From the NCBI GenBank assembly GCA_030512295.1, contig JAULSR010000004.1:1550001-1614000 (forward strand): a DNA stretch of 64,000 nucleotides, in the 5' to 3' direction. Shown here piece by piece: positions 11,141-19,345 of the stretch (positions within the stretch are counted from its first letter, which is position 1; each line of letters begins with the position of its first letter). Below the pieces are notes generated by a model. That model was given only the letters and a program-made list of their open reading frames with translations, was not told the origin of the DNA and made no database searches. The position numbers were made by a program, and so were the translations under genes. The DNA is from Bombardia bombarda (lineage: Eukaryota > Ascomycota > Sordariomycetes > Sordariales > Lasiosphaeriaceae).

Positions 11141-11258
11141 CTTGCCAAGGCACCAATGTGGGCCACATACAAGGGGGCCCGGAGCCAAAAAAACAGGGCA
11201 AAACACGTAGAAAAATCGACTTTTTATTGTACGGTAACCCCGCTTGATTTTTCCGCCT
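11141..11258 (+). repeat. Left terminal inverted repeat (118 bp)
   Basis: Begins CTTGCCAAGGCACC and ends TTTTTCCGCCT. It matches the right repeat in 117 of 118 positions. Confidence 0.93.
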
Positions 11259-11438
11259 GGCCAGCCGCCCGCATGCCCACAACCTTCCTAACTTCCTAAC
11301 GGGTTTTTATTCTTAGGTACTTTTGCTAAAGAAATCGGTGAAAGAGTACTTCCGAAATTAATTTCTAACTTAGTTCAGTGTTAGCGTTGTCAAACCCGGA
11401 AGGGGTCCCTGAACACACCCTTGTAAGTCATTGAAAAT

Positions 11439-11465
11439 AACATTTAGCACCCCGGTGGAGGTGTA
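11439..11465 (-). repeat. Right arm of second inverted-repeat unit
   Basis: Inverted partner of 11105-11131. It ends GGTGGAGGTG followed by TA. It lies inside the large element, while its partner lies outside. Confidence 0.65.
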
Positions 11466-11517
11466 CAAAGCAAGCGGAACAACAAGATGCCGAAGTGGTG
11501 ACGGCTGACTAACAGAG

Positions 11518-11754
11518 ATGACTAATCCTCAACAAGTTAGCACGTTAGCAAGTTTCTCCAGCTCTGATTTTCCCAGCTCTGATTTCTCCAGCTCTGATTT
11601 CTCCAGCTCTGATTTCTCCAGCTCTGATTTCTCCAGCTCTGATTTCTCCAGCTCTGATTTCTCCACGTCATCAACAAGCGCCAACCCAATCTTTGCCCTT
11701 CTTCTTTTTATCTTTCTTCGACATAGGTACGCCCCATTAATCGTCTTAATCTAA
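11518..11754 (+). CDS. Small repeat frame (SSSDF pentapeptides) inside the element
   Basis: A 78-residue frame with an ATG at 11518. It consists of about seven copies of the pentapeptide SSSDF, then a hydrophobic stretch (IFALLLFIFL) before the stop. It precedes the large element gene by about 100 bp. It could be a short upstream frame, an alternative first exon, or simply what a 15-bp repeat looks like when translated. No family is recognised. Confidence 0.25.
   Translation: MTNPQQVSTLASFSSSDFPSSDFSSSDFSSSDFSSSDFSSSDFSSSDFSTSSTSANPIFALLLFIFLRHRYAPLIVLI
11553..11665 (+). repeat. 15-bp tandem repeat, about 7.5 copies
   Basis: Unit TTTCTCCAGCTCTGA, nearly perfect apart from one early copy with TCCC in place of CTCC. 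Confidence 0.92.
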
Positions 11755-11850
11755 CGGTAGAACCCAAACAGTCAGCCGTCCTGTACCCAGAACAAAGCGT
11801 TGCTCGACTTGTGGCCCTATAGTCGCTGCTTCAGAACGCTTCGCTTTACA

Positions 11851-14256
11851 ATGGACGACGAGAATGCGAGACTACGGCAAGCTCTCGCCGAATCCGAGCG
11901 TTTGCGGGAAAATGCAGAGCGTTTGCAGGAAAATGAAAAGCGTTTGCGGGAAAATGCAGAGCGTTCGCGGGAAAATGAAAAGCGTTTGCGGGAAAATGCA
12001 GAGCGTTCGCGGGAAAATGCAGAGCGTTTGCGGGAAAAGGAAGAGCGTTTGCAGGAAAAGGCAGAGCGTTCGCAGGAAAAGGCAGAGCAGATTGTGCGAC
12101 CGCAGACGCTTATGCCTTATCTTGAGGCTTGCCACTCTCTCAGTCTCGCTATTCAAGTGGTCACTCGTCGTTCTATGACTACGCAAGGCAATCCGACGAA
12201 TCCTGTCGGCCGACTTTACCCTCGACGAATCATTCCGTGGGATGACTTCCCCGCGAGACAAGAGGAGATATGGGAACAACTCTCAGAACCGTCCTTCACT
12301 TCCCAGCACCAATTCCCGTCCCAGACTCAGATGGACTACGTGCGGTCTTTGATCGGTTCCATCAACAACGAGGACGGTCTTCGATATTTCGAACGCGATA
12401 CAGTCGAAAACGCAGTACAGAAGCTTATCGGCGCAGTGAACGATAATATACTGCTGCGAGACCGCCTTGGTCTACGCGGGACCGTGACATTCGAGAGTCA
12501 CACATGCAATAATTTCACCGAGTCTCTGTCCCTTAGCGAGGGTGGTACCAGTGATGGAACATCCGCCCGAACGAGACCGACCTACAAGGCTCAAAGCAAG
12601 ATAAAAGGGAGGGGGAAGGGTAACCTAACAGACCACTTTTGCATTTGCGAAACATCGGACGGCGTGAACATCCCTAAAACAGCGATCGCATACAAGGCAC
12701 CGCACAAGCTGACACAGGATGAAATAAGCACGGGCCTGGTATCCGAAGTCCAGCCAGATCGCGACGTGATTAACAAGGATGGCAAGGACTTTGCGTTTAC
12801 GTCGAGGGCGCTCGCCGCTGCTGTTGTCACCCAGCTTTTCTCCTATATGATTGGCAAGGGCATCCAGTATGGATATGTCTGTACGGGTGAGGCCTTTGTC
12901 TTTCTGTACATTCCAGACGATGCTAGCATAGTCTACTACTATGTGAGTGTGCCAAACTTGGACGTCCGCGACGACGACGAGACTCGGCTATATCGTACGG
13001 CTGTTGCACAGGTCTTCGCCTTCATTCTCCAGTCCCTCCGTGCGGAACCGCCTTCGCAAGTGTGGCATGATGCAGCTACAACGCTTGATACCTGGGCTGT
13101 GGTGTACGACGATGTGCTGAGCAGAATCCCTAAAACGGTTCGTAAGGGAAAGCAGCCTCGCGCTCCCCCTTACAAAGCACAGCATTGGCGTGGGTTCAAA
13201 CGCTCGCCAATTCGGACGCGTTCAAGCGGCCCGCCACCTGACATCAGGTCGGGTCCTAGAGACGACAATAACGACGAAAATACTCCCCCTTCACCGACGG
13301 CAGGTCGTTCGACTCGCTCTGGCAAGAAGGTAGCCCGTTCAAGTTCGGTCTCTAGCGGGAGGCGGGGACAACGTGGGGCGGAGCAGACAAGAGGGGGCCG
13401 GCAGCAACGTGGGGCGGAGCGGACAAGAATACAGGACCGGCCGTACTGCACTCATCACTGTCTCCTCGGTCTGGCGTGTGGCGGACCGATAGACGAGAGC
13501 TGCCCTAACGCCGAAAGCCACGGATCCAGGCACATTGACCTCGCCAAGTTCAAGCCTCTTGTCCGCACTCAACTGGCCAAAGATCGCGGTCCTGATGCGG
13601 ACTCCGTCCCGCTCTATTTGTCCGGCTCAATTGGAGCGCTCCTAAAGATTCGTCTGTCCGCCTTTGGATACACGTTCGTAGCCAAGGCTGTGGAAGCGCC
13701 ATGCCTTAAGCGCCTCCAGCATGAGGAGAAGATGTACGACCATCTTCGCTCTATCCAGGGGGAGCATGTTCCTGTGTGTCTTGGTCTGATAAATCTGGTC
13801 CTGCCATACTACTATGATGGTGGTGTCTTCAGACACCTCCTCCTTCTCAGTTGGGGTGGGCGACCTCTGCCCTACTGCACTGACCAGATCGACAAGACCC
13901 GTGTCATCGCTGCAGTTTCTGCGGCCTTTACAAGCCTACACCGACTGCAGGTCCTCCACGGCGACGCGGAAGCACGAAATATCACATATGATAAGGGTCC
14001 TATGATCGTAGATCTCGAAAGGGCGAAAGTCTGCGCTCGCGAACCTCTCGGCTCTATCCCCCGGACAGCCAGGTTCGGAAGAGGAATCGCGACACATTGC
14101 AGAAGCATGGAGATGATCCCTTTAGGAAAGAGCTGCGGTCGGTCGTGGAGAGCGTCTCGAGATGCTTCGGGGCAGTTACAGTTACCATGCCGCCTGACTC
14201 GAGACTTGTCCACAAATAACGTATACGCAAAGGGCTGCTCGAGAAGTATACGTTAG
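11851..14256 (+). CDS. Coiled-coil / REase-like / kinase-like protein (Crinkler-type architecture) inside TIR element
   Basis: First in-frame ATG at 11851; the frame is 801 residues to 14256. Residues ~16-80 are about nine heptads of the form RLRENAE, a predicted charged coiled coil encoded by 21-bp repeats. Residues ~160-380 resemble the restriction-endonuclease-like domain of Crinkler-type proteins, with a core around AIAYKAPHKL (~277-286). Family memory expects a Glu before YK where this copy has Ala (codon GCA, one base from GAA), so the nuclease may be inactive. Residues ~530-555 hold a Cys/His cluster (CTHHCLLGLAC). A kinase-like domain follows: VAKAV with a Lys near 612, HGDAEARN at 703-710 and VDLE near 720-723. 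After residue ~735 the frame looks unnatural. A more protein-like tail lies in the next frame past the C run 14058-14062 and would end at 14219, so the gene may be frameshifted. Its cellular role is unknown. Confidence 0.75.
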   Translation: MDDENARLRQALAESERLRENAERLQENEKRLRENAERSRENEKRLRENAERSRENAERLREKEERLQEKAERSQEKAEQIVRPQTLMPYLEACHSLSLAIQVVTRRSMTTQGNPTNPVGRLYPRRIIPWDDFPARQEEIWEQLSEPSFTSQHQFPSQTQMDYVRSLIGSINNEDGLRYFERDTVENAVQKLIGAVNDNILLRDRLGLRGTVTFESHTCNNFTESLSLSEGGTSDGTSARTRPTYKAQSKIKGRGKGNLTDHFCICETSDGVNIPKTAIAYKAPHKLTQDEISTGLVSEVQPDRDVINKDGKDFAFTSRALAAAVVTQLFSYMIGKGIQYGYVCTGEAFVFLYIPDDASIVYYYVSVPNLDVRDDDETRLYRTAVAQVFAFILQSLRAEPPSQVWHDAATTLDTWAVVYDDVLSRIPKTVRKGKQPRAPPYKAQHWRGFKRSPIRTRSSGPPPDIRSGPRDDNNDENTPPSPTAGRSTRSGKKVARSSSVSSGRRGQRGAEQTRGGRQQRGAERTRIQDRPYCTHHCLLGLACGGPIDESCPNAESHGSRHIDLAKFKPLVRTQLAKDRGPDADSVPLYLSGSIGALLKIRLSAFGYTFVAKAVEAPCLKRLQHEEKMYDHLRSIQGEHVPVCLGLINLVLPYYYDGGVFRHLLLLSWGGRPLPYCTDQIDKTRVIAAVSAAFTSLHRLQVLHGDAEARNITYDKGPMIVDLERAKVCAREPLGSIPRTARFGRGIATHCRSMEMIPLGKSCGRSWRASRDASGQLQLPCRLTRDLSTNNVYAKGCSRSIR
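11896..12089 (+). repeat. 21-bp tandem repeat encoding heptad coiled coil
   Basis: About nine copies of a unit like GAGCGTTTGCGGGAAAATGC. It differs mainly at codons giving Leu/Ser, Arg/Gln, Asn/Lys and Ala/Glu, and stays in frame throughout. Confidence 0.9.
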
Positions 14257-14284
14257 GAAAGGGGGAGTCGCGATGGGATCAACG

Positions 14285-14402
14285 AGGCGGAAAAATCAAG
14301 CGGGGTTACCGTACAATAAAAAGTCGATTTTTCTACGTGTTTTGCCCTGTTTTTTTGGCTCCGGGCCCCCTTGTATGTGGCCCACATTGGTGCTTTGGCA
14401 AG
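14285..14402 (-). repeat. Right terminal inverted repeat (118 bp)
   Basis: Reverse complement of the left repeat with one difference. It is followed by TA at 14403-14404. Confidence 0.93.
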
Positions 14403-14562
14403 TATACTCCAACCTTAGTTTAATTATTAGTTTAGTACAAAGCAGGGGGTAGTTGTGGGTAAAAGACAGGGGCTGACAGCCAATTGCTGAGGCTAACTGG
14501 CGCCATAGAAATACAATTAAATTATATACCAAGACATGAATTTATACTGCATATAGGTAAAG

Positions 14563-14797
14563 TGTAAGGACATCGGACATCCCCAAGCACATGCCAAAGC
14601 ATCCCCAAGCATATGCCAGTTATCCTACCAACTGTGTATATAAGCAGCGGCCCTCGCCCACCTTCCGTTGCGAGGGCCAGGTTGAAGTCTTACGCCAATA
14701 CCAGTCATTGCTCGCCTTCCCAACTATCTTCATTGCTCGCCTGCCCAGTTGTCTTCCTTGTGACCACCTTGATCAGGCGTACCTGCCTTCTCTTACA
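14563..14797 (+). mobile_element. Solo LTR of a retrotransposon
   Basis: 235 bp beginning TGTAAG and ending CTTACA, perfect 6-bp inverted ends of TG...CA type. It is flanked on both sides by the same 5-bp direct repeat TAAAG (14558-14562 and 14798-14802), the usual integrase footprint. Inside are a TATA-like TATATAAG (14637-14644) and short repeated motifs. No gag/pol sequence is nearby, so it is what remains after recombination between two LTRs. The size suggests a Copia-type element, but the family was not identified. Confidence 0.8.
14637..14644 (+). promoter_or_regulatory. TATA box of the solo LTR
   Basis: TATATAAG, 75 bp into the LTR, where a retrotransposon U3 promoter would be. It might still drive transcription toward the EMP70-like gene. 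Confidence 0.45.
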
Positions 14798-14990
14798 TAA
14801 AGAAAAGTGTATTTAAATGTCGTCTATGTAGTCCAAAAAAAGAGCCTAAAAACGGCCAAGTCGGAACCAAAAAAGCTAGCCAAATCAGGAAGTGTAACGG
14901 GCTAAACCTTAAGTGCACTTTATAATAATTATAGTTGTACGCCGGAATTAACTATCCGGGTGCCCAAGCCAGGGTTTTATCCCTGGGAAG

Positions 14991-15030
14991 GCTGACTAAG
15001 GTGCTGACTAAGATGCTGACTAAGGAGCTG
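14991..15030 (+). repeat. 12-bp tandem repeat, three copies
   Basis: GCTGACTAAGGT, GCTGACTAAGAT and GCTGACTAAGGA in a row, followed by GCTG. Probably part of an older degraded mobile sequence. Confidence 0.7.
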
Positions 15031-15110
15031 TCACGTGCTAGTGCCTTGGCGCCAAGGCGCTAGTACCCCACGAGCTATTCCACGCCTAGGAGCGGGCTAG
15101 GCCCGTGACA
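15029..15110. repeat. 82-bp palindrome-rich relic with TGTCACG/CGTGACA ends
   Basis: Starts TGTCACG and ends CGTGACA as inverted ends, and contains a near-perfect 26-bp palindrome at 15038-15063 centred on TTGGCGCCAA. No target duplication was found. It may be a fragment of a transposable element. Confidence 0.4.
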
Positions 15111-16034
15111 GTTGGGAAAGATTGAAGCTCATGCCATGATGACGAGAAAAGAGCTCCAAAGAAGGAGAGATAAGTACAGAGAACGGCAAAGTATAGATCA
15201 TCTTATCCTCATCCATTATCGCGAATTTGCCGCTGGCAAATTGCTGATAAGATGCAAATTGTCTCGCACCGGGGGTTGTGTGGGGGATCGATAAGGATCG
15301 ATCCCTAAAATGGCTAAATATAGCAAGTCGGAAGCCCGGGTCGGGGGCTTGCATATCCTCCTCCCGTATTGAAATTCCCGAGTCATTACACAAGTCTTAA
15401 GACGACACATTTCCCTAGATGACACCAAAAGACGGTGGCGGCGGCAATTGAGGAAAAAAAAACACACAACGAATTTGGCACCTGTCCATCGGATATTATT
15501 CCACAGGCTCGTCGCACACGCACATCTTACACAAACCCGCCAACACACACACGACTGAATCTAATGAATACGAAAAACATCGGGCGTAGTATCAGAAAGT
15601 ACACGTATAACCAACCTACAGGTACCTTAGTGCCGATTCCACTCGTTTTTCCTTCCCGCCGCCCAGGCGACCGTGAAACTTAGGGGAGCTGTTGCCTGTT
15701 CTGTTCTGCACAGACCAAAGAACGACCGACCCAGGTACTGAGGGACCGCCTCCGGATAGCAAAACAACCCACAGACGCGACACAACCTAACGATCTAGGA
15801 ACTTTGCCGTGCACACGGTTACTCGATTACGTGTGGTACACGACGCGGGACCCTTGTGCTCTTCTCGGACATCCGGGTGCCACTTTGCATCGAAAGCCGA
15901 ACCAATCCGGCAGATTTCCACATTTTTCTGATCGCGTTGTAGTTGATGATCTGAGCCGGGACGGGACGACCGTCATTCTTGGACATTGGGCTGGCTGAAG
16001 AGAAGGAAAACAAAAGACGACAGATAGAGGCACA
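15111..16034. other. Intergenic region, promoter side of the EMP70-like gene
   Basis: No gene or clear repeat was seen beyond a short GATCGAT duplication near 15289-15303. It presumably contains the promoter and leader of the downstream gene. Confidence 0.55.
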
Positions 16035-18499
16035 ATGATGGATCGGGCCATCAGGACGGGGCTGCGGTGGACGGCTGTGTTGTCCCTGGTGCTGTCCCAA
16101 GCAGAGGCCTTCTACATTCCTGGTAAGCCATATCCATCGCCATCGCTGTGTGTCCGACAGTTCAGTCGGGGTTGGACACGATGGGGATATCAATTTCACT
16201 AAAGCTGACACCACCCATCACCAGGCTGGTCAATCAAGAGCTACACAAAAGACGAGGCGATCCCGCTCATGGCCAACAAGGTCTACTCGGACAACACACA
16301 GCTGCAGTATGCCTACTACGACCTCCCATTCGTCTGCCGACCGACGGGCCAGCGACGGCTCGGCGACGGCCTCTTCAGCGGCCAGAACATCCCGCTCAAC
16401 CTGGGCGAGGTGCTGCGCGGCGACCGCATCACCGTCTCAGACATGGAGCTGACCATGGAGCACGACGCGCCGTGCAACCTCCTGTGCAACCGCGAGATCA
16501 GCCGCCAGGAGCTGCGGCGCGCCCGCCACATGGTCCAGGACGGCTACGTGGTCGAGTGGATCGTCGACAACCTGCCCGGCGCCACCTGCTTCGTCACCGT
16601 CGACAAGACGCGCAAGTACTACGCCGCCGGCTTCAAGCTCGGCTACACGGACCACTCCACCGGCCACCCGCGCTACTTCCTCAACAACCACCACACCATC
16701 GTCATCCGGTACCGCCGCGCCCCCGGCCGCGCCGGCGAGCGCGGCGGCAAGGTCGTCGTCGGCTTTGAGGTGTACGCGAAGAGCATCGGCCTCGCTGACA
16801 AACGCGGTGCCGACAGCTGTCCGACTGACTTACACGACGTCCAGCAGAACTTTGAGCTCTACCTGCCGTCTAACAAGACCTTGAGCGCGACAGATGCTAA
16901 GCAGCAGGCGCCCAAACTCGACTACTCCAAGCTGTCGTACAAGCCCGCGGAGACCTGGGAGGACGACGACTCGGACCTCGACGACGACGACTCGGACCTC
17001 GACGACGACGGCGCCAAGCTCACCATCCCGTACACCTACTCGGTCTACTTCCGCGAGGACAACTCGATCGAGTGGAGCAGGCGCTGGGACCTCTACTTTG
17101 TCAACCAGGAGGAGGGCTTAAAGGTCCACTGGCTCGCCATCGTCAACTCGCTCATCATCTGCGGCCTGTTGACTAGTATCGTGCTCGTCATCGTGGCCAA
17201 GACGGTGCGCTCCGACATCAAGGGCTACACCAGCAAAGAGTCGTCCGTCGAGGACGGCAAGAGCGGCGGCGGTCTGCTGGGCAGACGCGGCGGCAAGCGC
17301 AAGTCGGGCAGCGGTTCGCACACGCCAAGGGAGAAGGGCAAGACCATCCCGGGACTGTTGGACCAACATGTTGCCGCCGGCGACCTGCTGGATCAGGGGG
17401 GTGAGTCGTCCGACGACGAGGCGGGCGCGCTCGAGGACATCACGGGCTGGAAGCTCCTGCACGCAGACGTGTTCCGGACGCCGCGCAACGGCCACCTGCT
17501 CGCGCCGCTGGTGGGCTCGGGCATGCAGCTGCTCTTCATGGCGGCGGGGCTCGTGCTGCTCAGCGCGTTCGGCGTGCTCAACCCGAGCTTCCGCGGGGGT
17601 TTCATCAGCTTCGGGGTCGGCCTGTTTGTCTTTGCGGGGCTGTTCTCGGGCTACTTTTCTGCGCGCGTGTACCGGACGTTTGGCGGGCAGGACTGGCGCA
17701 AGAACACGGCGGTCACGGCGGTGCTGTTCCCGGGCCTGCTGTTCTCGGCCGTGTTCGTGCTGAACCTGTTTGTGTGGGCGCAGGCGTCGAGCACGGCGAT
17801 CCCGTTTGGGACGCTGGTGGCGATCGTGGCGCTGTGGCTGGGGATACAGGTGCCGCTGGTGTATGTGGGGTCGTGGTATGGGTTTGAGAGGAAGGGCGCG
17901 TGGGAGCACCCGACCAAGACCGGCAGCGTGCCGCGGCAGATTCCGCAGCAGGCGTGGTATATACGGGGGCTGCGGACGGTGCTGCTGGCGGGGCTGATTC
18001 CGTTTGCGGTGATTTTCATCGAGCTGCTGTTTGTGTTTCAGAGCATGTGGCAGGACAAGAGCGGGTATTATTACGTGTTTGGGTTCCTGGCGGTGGTGTC
18101 GACGATTTTGGTCTTGACGATTGCGGAGGTGACGGTGGTGACGATTTATATCCAGCTGTGCTCGGAGAATTATCACTGGTGGTGGCAGAGCTTCTTTGTG
18201 GGGGGCGGGAGCGCGGTGTGGATTTTCCTGTACTGCGTGTGGTATTACTTTGTGAAGCTGCAAATTACGGGGTTTTTGAGCAGCTTGCTGTTTTTTAGTT
18301 ATAGCTTGATGGCGTGTTGTGTGTATGGGCTGCTGACGGGGATGGTGGGGTTTTTGACGGCGTATGCTTTTGTGCGGAGGATATATGGGTGAGTTTTTTT
18401 CTTCTGATTTTTTTCCGCTGATTTTTTTCCGCTTTGAGAGGCGGGCTTTGGATGAGAATATGAACTGACGATTTCTCTAGTGCTATCAAGGCTGATTAG
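16035..18499 (+). CDS. EMP70 / TM9SF nonaspanin membrane protein
   Basis: Exons 16035-16122, 16225-18388 and 18481-18499 give 756 residues. An N-terminal signal peptide (AVLSLVLSQAEAFYIPG) leads into the family start GWSIKSYTKDEAIPLMANK. Then comes the lumenal domain with LPFVCRP, LGEVLRGDRI and CNLLC, and nine C-terminal membrane segments from about residue 335. The family works in endosome/Golgi sorting and cell adhesion. The last exon is only 19 nt. Without splicing the frame stops at RRIYG. With the donor GTGAGT at 18389 and acceptor CTCTAG at 18480 it ends IYGAIKAD, the conserved family tail that acts as a sorting signal. Odd features are the repeated acidic DDDSDLDDDDSDLDDDG in the lumenal part and a long Gly/Lys/Ser cytosolic loop. 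Confidence 0.92.
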
Positions 18500-19345
18500 C
18501 TGAGGAAAGAGGGAGTGAGCGGTGGAATGCATTTTTTTTCTGGGTTGGTCTGGCGGCATTGGGAAAAGGGACCACTTGGCTGAGAGACAGACAGCATGAG
18601 AGAGGGTGACGTTTGATCTTGGGAATAACATCTCTAGTGGGCTGAGGTGGCCCCGGATGCTCTGCTCTTCAATGCTTTGTGTTGTTGCTTGGGACATATA
18701 CGGAGGCAACAGACATACAGACAGACGAACAGATTGAATACTCCTACCCAGCACGGTAGCTGTCGTATGGAGTTTGTGTACATATCTTAATAGAACATAC
18801 CGAATTAGATTGAGTATGGGATACGAATAGTGGGTGATGTTTATTTGTTCCTGGATATGATATGGTTATGGCGTTCTGAGCATGACAATAAGGTATTCAT
18901 TTTTCCTTTTTGGGATATGTCCATCTTGATGTATGGAAAATGCACATTTTCTTTTCCTCATGTTATACCCGAACGAAGAGCCTGTAAACTCATGTAGGTA
19001 TGTTGTTCAATATCGAGGTTGAGCAAGCTCAGGCCTTCATCGCCTACTGTACGAACACCTCAACTGACCCCTGCATCCATGCAACCACTCAGCTGTCAAA
19101 CCGCTAGCACATGCTAAAAGTTGTGGGGCTCACTCAATTCGTGCAAGTCCATCCGCATCCCCAGCTCAATGCGTCATAAGCTTTATTAGTGCCCAAAACC
19201 GCAAACTATCATGAGATGAAGAGCAACTACAACATCAACAACGTCCCCTATGACTGACTAACATTTCATTTTCTCTTACTTACGATATAAAGCTCTACGA
19301 AGATAAAGTCCTAAGATTGACCTTTCTCTTTCTCACTAGCCCCCA
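18500..19345. other. Intergenic region
   Basis: 3' flank of the EMP70-like gene and promoter of the phosphoesterase gene. No gene, tRNA or notable repeat was seen. Confidence 0.55.

Larger units (their letters stand above)
11141..14402 (+). mobile_element. 3.26-kb TIR element with TA flanks carrying a nuclease-like/kinase-like gene
   Basis: Bases 11141-11258 and 14285-14402 are inverted copies 118 bp long differing at one position (base 9 of the arm). Both outer ends abut a TA dinucleotide (11139-11140 and 14403-14404), the target duplication of Tc1/mariner/pogo (Fot1-like) elements. The 3262-bp unit contains no recognisable DDE transposase. Instead it holds a 15-bp repeat tract, a small SSSDF-repeat frame and an ~800-residue coiled-coil / nuclease-like / kinase-like protein. 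It is therefore either a non-autonomous element that captured a gene, or an element whose mobility protein is not recognised. Near-identical TIRs suggest a recent insertion. Confidence 0.8.

Noticed and set aside
11464..14444. Shared TACAAAGCA after the small unit (11464) and after the large element (14436)
   Set aside because: A 9-bp match within 3 kb can occur by chance, and positions relative to the two ends do not correspond.
15029..15110. Interpretation of the TGTCACG...CGTGACA piece as a second solo LTR
   Set aside because: Ends look suitable, but flanking 5-mers differ (GGAGC versus GTTGG), so no target duplication supports it. Kept only as a relic.
17118..18263. 381-codon minus-strand frame
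   Set aside because: Antisense of the EMP70-like membrane region. The His/Arg/Gln-rich composition is an artefact.
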